Assembly: GCA_021737525.1 (NCBI GenBank)
Contig: JAIPDU010000139.1
Span: forward strand, 1-5,023
Direction: 5' to 3'
Source of the DNA: Desulfohalobiaceae bacterium
GTDB lineage: Bacteria; Desulfobacterota; Desulfovibrionia; Desulfovibrionales; Desulfothermaceae
DNA length: 5,023 nt
Position numbers and translations under genes: made by a program. Shown one piece after another: positions 1 to 5,023 of this stretch (position 1 is its first letter; every line of letters starts with the position of its first letter). Below the pieces are notes generated by a model. That model did no database searches and was not told where the DNA came from. It was given only the letters and a program-made list of their open reading frames with translations.

Positions 1-3000
1 TATGACGCCTCCATCCGACAGGGACTGGAGCAATTCTGGCAGGACTTCCAGGAGGAGCAGGAGTTCAAGGGCCGTGTCATCCAGCGTTTGGAGAAGCTCA
101 TGCCCAGGGAGCACATCTACACCAACCCGGCCTCCCTGGTCCAGTTCTCCACGGACGCCACGGACCTGCGCCTGGAGCTCCCCATGTTCATCGTGGCACC
201 GGGAAGCACCAGCGAGGTGCGGAAGATCGTCATTCTGGCCAACGAGATGGAGTTCTCCATCCTGCCCCGCGGGGGCGGCTCCGGGTTGACCGGAGGGGCC
301 ATTCCCCTGCGGCCCCGCAGCGTGGTCATGAGCCTGAGCCGGATGAAGAAAATCGATCCCGTGGACGAGCGAAACAAGCTCCTCTGCGCCCAGGCAGGGG
401 TCATTACCCAGGACGCCATCCAGGCCGCCTCGAGCCGGGGACTGCTTCTGACTGTCGACCCGGCCTCCAAGGCCTCCTCCTCCCTGGGGGGCAATATCTC
501 GGAGAACGCCGGCGGCCCTTTTGCCTTCGAATACGGCACCACCCTGGACAACGTGGCCAGCTACAAAATGGTCCAGCCGAACGGCGAGCTCGTCGAGATC
601 ACGCGGCGCGACCATCCCCGGCACAAGATCATGCCAGACGAGGAGGCAGTGTTCGACATTCAAGACGAAGAGGGCCGTTTCCTGGACAGTGTCACCCTGT
701 CCGGAGAGGACGTCCGGAGCGCTGGCCTGGGCAAGGACGTGAGCAATAAGTTCCTCGGCGGCTTGCCCGGAGTGCAGAAGGAGGGCGTGGACGGAGTGAT
801 CACAGAGGCCTGCTTCACCCTCTACGACCAGCTTTCGCTGAGCAGCACCCTGTGCCTGGAATTCTTCGGCGACAGCATGCGGAGAGCCATGCTGGTCATC
901 AAGGATCTGGTTCGCCTGCGGGATCGCATCCGGCACGAGGGCGACCTGGTCAAGATGTCCGCCCTGGAGGAGTTCGGGACCAAGTACGTCCAGGCCATCG
1001 AATACCGCAAGAAATCCGGGCGTTACGAGGGCGAGCCCATCTCGGTCCTGCTGGTCCAGCTCGATTCCGACAGCAAGGAGGCCCTGCAGGAGACCACCCG
1101 GGAGATCGTGCACATCGCTGAGAGCTACCACAATGTGGACGTCTTCGTCGCGGGAAGCGCCGAGGAGTCCGAAGCCTTCTGGCAGGACCGGCACAGGCTG
1201 AGCGCCATCACCAAGCACACCAGCGGCTTCAAGATCAACGAGGACGTGGTCATCCCCATCGACGTGATCCCCGAGTTCTCGGACTTCATCGAGGGGCTCA
1301 ATCTCTACTACCTGGCCCTGGCCTACCGCAAGGCCCTGCAAAAGGCCACGGAGCTGGAAGGGATCCCACCGGAGGACTCCTTCATCGACATGGAACAGAA
1401 CGTGGCCTCCCGGATCCTCAAGGGCGAGACCGGAACCAGCGAGCTGGCCGAGCAGGAGTTCGAGCTCCAGATCCACTACTTCTTCCGGGACCTGGAGAGC
1501 AGGTACCCCCAGCATACCGAGGAGCTGGACGAGCTGGAAAGGGATCTCTTCGCCACCCGGATCATGGTGGCCAACCACATGCACGCCGGGGACGGCAACT
1601 GCCACGTCAACATCCCGGTCAACTCCAACGATCCGGAAATGTTCCGCCTGGCCGAGGAAGCCGCGGGGAAGGTCTTCGAGAAGGTGCTGGAGCAGGGGGG
1701 CTCCATCTCCGGAGAGCACGGCATCGGGATCACCAAGATCGGCTATCTGAAGAGGCAGCGCCTCGAGGAGCTGGCGCAGTACAAGGCCCGGGTCGACCCC
1801 GGGAACATTCTCAATCCGGACAAGCTGACCGAGGGGTCCCTGGAGCTCACCCCCTACACCTTCTCCTTCAACGAATTGCTGCAGGACCTGGGCAAGAGCT
1901 CCCTCCCCCAGAAGGAAAAGCTCATAGATCTGTTGCAGAAGATCCAGAACTGCTCCCGCTGCGGCAAGTGCAAACAGGTCTGCCCCATGTACTGTCCGGA
2001 GCAGGGCTATCTCCATCATCCCCGAAACAAGATCATCGCCCTGGGCGCGCTTCTGGAGGGGTACGCCTACACCCGGCAGAAGGGGGTCAAGCCGGACAGG
2101 GTCCTGTTGGACACACTGCAGAACCTGGTGGAGCACTGCACCGCCTGCGGCAAATGCACAGCCGTCTGCCCCGTCTCCATCCAGACCTCGCAGCAGATGC
2201 TCAATATGCGCTCCTTCCTGGAGGAAAACGGGGACGGCGGACGTCATCCGCTCAAGGCCCGGTTGCTGGGGCACCTTTTCCGGGAGCAGGGCCGCCTGGC
2301 CAATGCGGCCAAAACAGCCTCCGTGAGCCAACAGATCCAGAATCGAATCAGCCGCCTTATTCCCAAGGGCCTCCGGGACCGGGCGGATCATCCCCTTTTG
2401 AGCGGCCCCGGCCCGCGGCTCTCCTTCACCAATCTGGACGAGAGCCTGCACCTGAACCGGAACAATCTCTTCCTCACCCGCTATGCCCAGGATCCGTCCA
2501 CCGCGGAGACAGTGCTCTACTTCCCGGGTTGCGGGGCGAACCTCTTCTACAGGGACATCGGCCTGGCAGCAATCTTCACCCTCCTGGCCACAGGCAACAA
2601 CGTCCTCGTGCCCCCGGAGCACCTCTGTTGCGGATACCCCCTGCTGGTCTCCGGCTGCATGCGGACCTACGCCCAAAACAAGGACAGCGTCCGGAACAGT
2701 CTGAACAGCCTTCTGGAGCAGGCGCGGGAGCACTCCCTGACCGTGAGCAAGGTCCTCACCTCCTGCGGCACCTGCCGCGAGGCCCTGGAGGACTTGGACA
2801 TCGCCGGATACAGGGGAAGTCAACCCAAACACAGAGACGTGGTGCAACACGTCGTCGAAGCAGGCAAACACCGCGTCAATCCGGACCTGTCCTCCTGGGG
2901 CGACCCGAAACGGCTCCTGTACCACCCCGCTTGCCACAGCGAATGGCAAGGCGTGCCCCCCCACAAGGGCGGCTCCATCTACGCCGCAGAGCTGAGCGCT

Positions 3001-3327
3001 TTGCTGGACACCGCAGTGGAGGTCACGCCGGGGTGTTGCGGGGAAAGCGGTCTGGGGGCCATGACCTCGCCCCACATCTACAGCACCCTGCGCCGGCGCA
3101 AAACCCGGCATCTGGAGAGCGATCTCGCGGGATACCCCGCCCGCCTCCCGGTGCTCGTGGGCTGCCCCTCCTGCAAGGTCGGGCTCACACGGATCATGGC
3201 GGCGGAAAACTGGCCGCACGAGGTCCTGCACACCCTGGAGTTCCTGGCCAGGGCCCGGCTGGGCCGGAAGTGGCGCGACCGGGCCGAAACCGCAATCGTC
3301 AATTGCGGGGTCGCGGAGACGACCTGA
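1..3327 (+). CDS. FAD-linked 2-hydroxy acid dehydrogenase fused to Fe-S/CCG electron-transfer module (5' partial)
   Basis: This gene encodes a flavoprotein that probably oxidises a D-2-hydroxy acid (D-lactate, glycolate or D-2-hydroxyglutarate are candidates) and passes electrons through Fe-S clusters to a quinone or other acceptor. Codons are counted from base 1. An FAD-binding (PCMH) domain at about 35-275 carries RGGGSGLTGG at 90-99 and GGNISENAGG at 163-172. The FAD-oxidase C-terminal domain at about 280-608 carries HMHAGDGNCH at 526-535 and GEHGIG from 571. Two ferredoxin-like motifs follow (C651/654/657/661 and C713/716/719/723). Two CCG domains then give C844, CC876-877, C922/C925 and C978, CC1012-1013, C1055/C1058. 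The whole resembles GlcD plus GlcF/HdrD in one chain. The frame is open from base 1 with GC-rich third positions, so the true start is probably upstream. TTG at 88 or ATG at 100 (GGAG six bases before it) are less likely starts. The family call is firm, but the substrate is unknown. Confidence 0.9.
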   Translation, partial: YDASIRQGLEQFWQDFQEEQEFKGRVIQRLEKLMPREHIYTNPASLVQFSTDATDLRLELPMFIVAPGSTSEVRKIVILANEMEFSILPRGGGSGLTGGAIPLRPRSVVMSLSRMKKIDPVDERNKLLCAQAGVITQDAIQAASSRGLLLTVDPASKASSSLGGNISENAGGPFAFEYGTTLDNVASYKMVQPNGELVEITRRDHPRHKIMPDEEAVFDIQDEEGRFLDSVTLSGEDVRSAGLGKDVSNKFLGGLPGVQKEGVDGVITEACFTLYDQLSLSSTLCLEFFGDSMRRAMLVIKDLVRLRDRIRHEGDLVKMSALEEFGTKYVQAIEYRKKSGRYEGEPISVLLVQLDSDSKEALQETTREIVHIAESYHNVDVFVAGSAEESEAFWQDRHRLSAITKHTSGFKINEDVVIPIDVIPEFSDFIEGLNLYYLALAYRKALQKATELEGIPPEDSFIDMEQNVASRILKGETGTSELAEQEFELQIHYFFRDLESRYPQHTEELDELERDLFATRIMVANHMHAGDGNCHVNIPVNSNDPEMFRLAEEAAGKVFEKVLEQGGSISGEHGIGITKIGYLKRQRLEELAQYKARVDPGNILNPDKLTEGSLELTPYTFSFNELLQDLGKSSLPQKEKLIDLLQKIQNCSRCGKCKQVCPMYCPEQGYLHHPRNKIIALGALLEGYAYTRQKGVKPDRVLLDTLQNLVEHCTACGKCTAVCPVSIQTSQQMLNMRSFLEENGDGGRHPLKARLLGHLFREQGRLANAAKTASVSQQIQNRISRLIPKGLRDRADHPLLSGPGPRLSFTNLDESLHLNRNNLFLTRYAQDPSTAETVLYFPGCGANLFYRDIGLAAIFTLLATGNNVLVPPEHLCCGYPLLVSGCMRTYAQNKDSVRNSLNSLLEQAREHSLTVSKVLTSCGTCREALEDLDIAGYRGSQPKHRDVVQHVVEAGKHRVNPDLSSWGDPKRLLYHPACHSEWQGVPPHKGGSIYAAELSALLDTAVEVTPGCCGESGLGAMTSPHIYSTLRRRKTRHLESDLAGYPARLPVLVGCPSCKVGLTRIMAAENWPHEVLHTLEFLARARLGRKWRDRAETAIVNCGVAETT

Positions 3328-3734
3328 TGCGCGTGCTGGGCATCGACTTCGGCCTGCGCCGCATCGGGCTGGCCATATCCGACGCGGAAGGGGAGATGGC
3401 CTTCCCCCTGAAAACGGTGTTCAAGCAAACCAGGGAACAGGCCTTCGAGGAGATCCGAAGCGTGGTGATCCAGCGCGGGGTGGAGGCTGTGGCTCTCGGG
3501 CTCCCCCTGGACCTGGAGGGCAGGCGGACGCTGAGCACCAGACAGGCGGAGAACTTCCGCAGGGAGCTTTGCACTCGTCTGGATCTTCCGGTTCACCTGG
3601 TGGACGAGACCTGCACCTCGGCCCAGGCGGAGGCCAAGCTCCGGGAGGCCGGGGTCCCGCCCAAGAAACGCAAGGCCCTTCTGGACCAGCAGGCCGCGGT
3701 TGAAATCTTGGAAAGCTTCCTGCACAATAGATGA
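3327..3734 (+). CDS. ruvX: RuvX/YqgF-family pre-16S rRNA nuclease, putative Holliday junction resolvase
   Basis: This is a 135-residue RNase H-fold protein of the usual YqgF length. In E. coli the family is linked to maturation of the 16S rRNA 5' end; it was first predicted to be a Holliday junction resolvase. Visible family motifs are GIDFGLRRIGLA at 5-16 with the first acidic residue D7, ALGLPLDLEG at 56-65, VDET at 92-95 with acidic D93/E94, and LLDQQAAVEILE at 118-129 with D120. The usual DER triplet reads DET here. The ATG at 3327 is supported by GGAG at 3315-3318, eight bases before it, and by the immediate N-terminal match to the family. The start overlaps the upstream TGA by one base (TGATG), which implies one transcript and probable translational coupling with the oxidoreductase. 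The four acidic positions are intact, so the enzyme is probably active. Confidence 0.92.
   Translation: MRVLGIDFGLRRIGLAISDAEGEMAFPLKTVFKQTREQAFEEIRSVVIQRGVEAVALGLPLDLEGRRTLSTRQAENFRRELCTRLDLPVHLVDETCTSAQAEAKLREAGVPPKKRKALLDQQAAVEILESFLHNR
3700..3728 (+). promoter_or_regulatory. Possible sigma70-type promoter inside the 3' end of ruvX
   Basis: TTGAAA at 3700-3705 (five of six to TTGACA) is followed after 17 bases by CACAAT at 3723-3728 (four of six to TATAAT). Initiation would fall near 3735, just after the ruvX stop, and would give the downstream kinase-like gene its own structured leader of about 140 bases. The spacing is ideal but the -10 box is weak, and such matches occur by chance. This is an inference only. 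Confidence 0.28.
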
Positions 3735-3745
3735 TTATCTTGCCC

Positions 3746-3784
3746 CAAGCGGAATGCTTGCCTTCCGGCTTGTGAAAACAAGCC
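3746..3784 (+). promoter_or_regulatory. Two tandem hairpins in the leader of the kinase-like gene
   Basis: The first hairpin is CAAGC (3746-3750), loop GGAAT, GCTTG (3756-3760). The second is GGCTTGT (3767-3773), loop GAAA (3774-3777), ACAAGCC (3778-3784). It is a perfect 7-bp stem capped by a GNRA-type tetraloop, and can be extended by TTCC pairing with GGAG across a 4-base bulge. No T-run follows, so it does not look like a normal intrinsic terminator of the ruvX transcript. An mRNA 5' structure, an attenuator, a processing site or a small RNA are all possible. The structure is visible in the sequence; any function is inference. Confidence 0.45.
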
Positions 3785-3862
3785 CGCCGGAGAGCAAGGG
3801 CCAGTTCCAAGCCGGAGCGCGGCGGAGCAAACACGAGCTCGCTGGCAAACAGCCCAAGCCAG

Positions 3863-3867
3863 AGGAG
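3863..3867 (+). promoter_or_regulatory. Shine-Dalgarno site that fixes the start of the kinase-like gene
   Basis: AGGAG lies nine bases before the ATG at 3877. It selects this start over the longer open frame that reaches back to 3700 inside ruvX, because the family's N-terminal motif begins directly after the 3877 ATG. Confidence 0.8.
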
Positions 3868-3876
3868 AAACGATCC

Positions 3877-4527
3877 ATGCCCGTAATAACCATCTCCCGG
3901 CAATTCGGCGCAGGAGGGCGGACACTGGGGGACAATCTGGCGAACAGGCTCGGATACGCCCTCGTGGACGAGGATATCATCGAGCAAACCGCCCAGAAGG
4001 CCAACGTCTCTACGGAATGGATCAGGAGCCTGGAGCAGGAGGCAGGCGGATCCCTGCAGCGCTACTTCTCCGGTTTAAAGTCCATAAGGGAAAGCTATCT
4101 CTACAAGGCGGTCATCGACAAGCGGGGCTACATCGACGGTCACCGCTACGTGGAGCTTTTGTACGAGATCATCCCCCAGATCGCCAACCAGGACCAGGTG
4201 ATCATCCTGGGCCGCGGGGGACAGTACATCCTGCAGAACCGCCCCGACACCTATCATCTCCTCCTTGTGGCCCGCCACGAGGATCGCATCCAGTTCCTGT
4301 GCCAGCACTACGACATCGACCGGAACAAGGCCCAACAGATCGTGACCCATCAGGACAAGATCCGGACCAATCTCTATCGCTTCTTCGGCAAGGAGGACTA
4401 CAACAGCCCCTTCCTCTATCACGCCGTGCTCAACATGAGCCAGTTGAATCAGGAACAGGCCCTGAACAGTACCGCCTCCCTGATCGCCTCCTCCAGGGAA
4501 GCGGCCTCCTCCCTCGCGGACAACTGA
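3877..4527 (+). CDS. Cytidylate kinase-like family protein
   Basis: This is a 216-residue predicted cytoplasmic P-loop protein of the cytidylate-kinase-like family (the type called Cytidylate_kin2), which is distinct from the housekeeping CMP kinase Cmk. The N-terminus MPVITISRQFGAGGRTLG is the family's nucleotide-binding strand and loop; the classic GxxxxGK[ST] P-loop is absent and the loop is GAGGR at 11-15. VDEDII at 30-35 matches the family's YDKELI-type segment. LGRGGQYIL at 111-119 corresponds to its VGRGADYIL strand, and LLLVARHEDRI at 128-138 follows. HQDKIRTNLYRFFGKEDYNSP at 158-178 corresponds to the C-terminal lid-like segment. The last 25 residues are polar and Ser/Ala-rich. The start at 3877 has a good AGGAG site. 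The gene lies 142 bases downstream of ruvX behind a structured leader, so it may have its own promoter. The substrate is unknown; nucleoside monophosphate kinase activity is a family-based guess. Confidence 0.85.
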   Translation: MPVITISRQFGAGGRTLGDNLANRLGYALVDEDIIEQTAQKANVSTEWIRSLEQEAGGSLQRYFSGLKSIRESYLYKAVIDKRGYIDGHRYVELLYEIIPQIANQDQVIILGRGGQYILQNRPDTYHLLLVARHEDRIQFLCQHYDIDRNKAQQIVTHQDKIRTNLYRFFGKEDYNSPFLYHAVLNMSQLNQEQALNSTASLIASSREAASSLADN

Positions 4528-4591
4528 TCCGGAGAGGGAGACGCCCCCGCACCCCCGTCACCAGCCCGACCCTATTTCCCGGCACCAGGGA

Positions 4592-5023
4592 TCAGGCCCT
4601 GTTCCTTCCCGTGGAGAGCTTCAGGAACACAGCCCCCAGCACTCCGGCCACTGCGGACCCCATCAAAACACCCAGCTTGGCGAAGTTGAGCAGATCGGCC
4701 TGCATAAAGGCCAGACCGGAGATGAACAGGGACACGGTGAAGCCGATCCCGCCCAGCAGGGCCACCGCGACAAGCTGGGTCCAATTGACCCCTTCGGGCA
4801 GGGAGGCGATCCCGAGCCTCACCGCCAGGAAGCAAGCCACGGAAACCCCCACCGGCTTGCCCACGAAGAGTCCCAGGATAATCCCCAGGGTCACCGGATT
4901 CGAAAGCGCCTCTCCCAGTGAGGCGCCCTGCAGCATCACTCCGGCGTTGGCCAGGGCGAAAACGGGAAGGATCACAAAGGCGACCCAGGGATGGACCGCG
5001 TGCTCCAGCCTCTGCAACGGGGG
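4592..5023 (-). CDS. nhaA: Na+/H+ antiporter NhaA, C-terminal part (5' end outside window)
   Basis: This is the last 143 residues of an inner-membrane Na+/H+ antiporter of the NhaA family, which uses the proton gradient to expel Na+ and helps control internal pH. The frame runs off the right edge. The TTG at 5017 is an internal leucine codon of the motif LQRLEHAVHPWVAF, not a start. Four hydrophobic segments match the NhaA C-terminal helices: HPWVAFVILPVFALANAGV; TLGIILGLFVGKPVGVSVA; VAVALLGGIGFTVSLFISGLAF; and LGVLMGSAVAGVLGAVFL. The lysine in VGKP (codon 4856-4858) corresponds to the functionally important Lys300 of E. coli NhaA. The paired aspartates of helix V lie outside the window and cannot be checked. 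The stop is TGA at 4594-4592, after a short basic tail (STGRNRA). The gene converges with the kinase-like gene and is probably an independent unit. Confidence 0.93.
   Translation of the reverse strand, partial: PPLQRLEHAVHPWVAFVILPVFALANAGVMLQGASLGEALSNPVTLGIILGLFVGKPVGVSVACFLAVRLGIASLPEGVNWTQLVAVALLGGIGFTVSLFISGLAFMQADLLNFAKLGVLMGSAVAGVLGAVFLKLSTGRNRA

Noticed and set aside
88..102. Start of the oxidoreductase at TTG 88 or ATG 100 (GGAG at 90-93)
   Set aside because: The frame remains open to base 1 with coding-like third positions and a plausible helical segment, so the gene most likely begins upstream of the window. ATG 100 cannot be fully excluded.
1968..3326. Open frame upstream of and in phase with ruvX, giving a 588-residue reading
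   Set aside because: It is the alternate frame of the Fe-S part of the oxidoreductase. The translation is Pro/Gly/Arg-rich without family motifs, and ruvX has its own ATG, Shine-Dalgarno and full-length fit at 3327.
3841..3853. Small hairpin GCTG-GCAAA-CAGC before the kinase-like gene
   Set aside because: A four-bp stem is expected by chance in sequence of this composition.
3700..3876. N-terminal extension of the kinase-like protein starting inside ruvX
   Set aside because: The family match begins at the ATG at 3877, which has a well-placed AGGAG. The extension has no recognisable domain and spans the hairpin region.
3078..3987. Long - strand open frames antisense to ruvX and its flanks
   Set aside because: They are frame shadows of GC-rich genes, with no recognisable motifs and no supporting ribosome site seen; they overlap confidently identified + strand genes.
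4075..4422. 115-residue - strand open frame antisense to the kinase-like gene
   Set aside because: The Val/Leu/Asp-rich translation is the typical reverse complement of the coding frame on the other strand; no motif is visible.
4586..4601. Hairpin CAGGG/CCCTG as a bidirectional terminator
   Set aside because: It has only five base pairs, overlaps the nhaA stop codon, and no T-run follows on either strand.
1..5023. Search by eye for CRISPR repeats, insertion-sequence ends, tRNA genes, phage or toxin-antitoxin genes
   Set aside because: None was seen; nearly all of the window is accounted for by four ordinary protein genes.

Overview
The window is a compact, GC-rich bacterial chromosomal segment. 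Four protein genes are visible: three on the + strand, followed by one convergent gene on the - strand. The fused FAD/Fe-S oxidoreductase with two CCG domains, the stand-alone cytidylate-kinase-like protein and the C/G-rich third codon positions suggest a strictly or facultatively anaerobic bacterium, most likely a sulfate reducer of the Desulfovibrio type (Desulfobacterota). That assignment is an inference from gene content, because no rRNA or other marker gene is present. I see no mobile element, CRISPR array, tRNA, rRNA or phage gene.

Layout. (1) Positions 1-3327, + strand: a very large flavin and iron-sulfur oxidoreductase whose 5' end lies outside the window. It joins a D-lactate/glycolate-dehydrogenase-type FAD module to a GlcF/HdrD-type electron-transfer module with two 4Fe-4S motifs and two CCG cysteine-rich domains. 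(2) Positions 3327-3734, + strand: ruvX (yqgF), which starts on the last base of the oxidoreductase stop codon and is therefore probably co-transcribed and translationally coupled with it. (3) Positions 3735-3876: a 142-base leader with two small hairpins, the second a perfect 7-bp stem closed by a GAAA tetraloop. A possible sigma70-type promoter lies at the end of ruvX. (4) Positions 3877-4527, + strand: a cytidylate-kinase-like P-loop protein of 216 residues. (5) Positions 4528-4591: a short convergent gap without a convincing terminator. (6) Positions 4592-5023, - strand: the C-terminal part of an NhaA Na+/H+ antiporter that continues beyond the right edge.

The genes do not form one obvious pathway. 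The oxidoreductase would oxidise a 2-hydroxy acid and pass electrons through Fe-S clusters to a membrane or soluble acceptor. RuvX acts in 16S rRNA maturation or nucleic-acid processing. The kinase-like protein belongs to a poorly characterised family. NhaA exports Na+ in exchange for protons. The region looks like ordinary core genome. The least explained parts are the structured leader, the role of the kinase-like protein, and the inserts and altered FAD motif in the flavoprotein.
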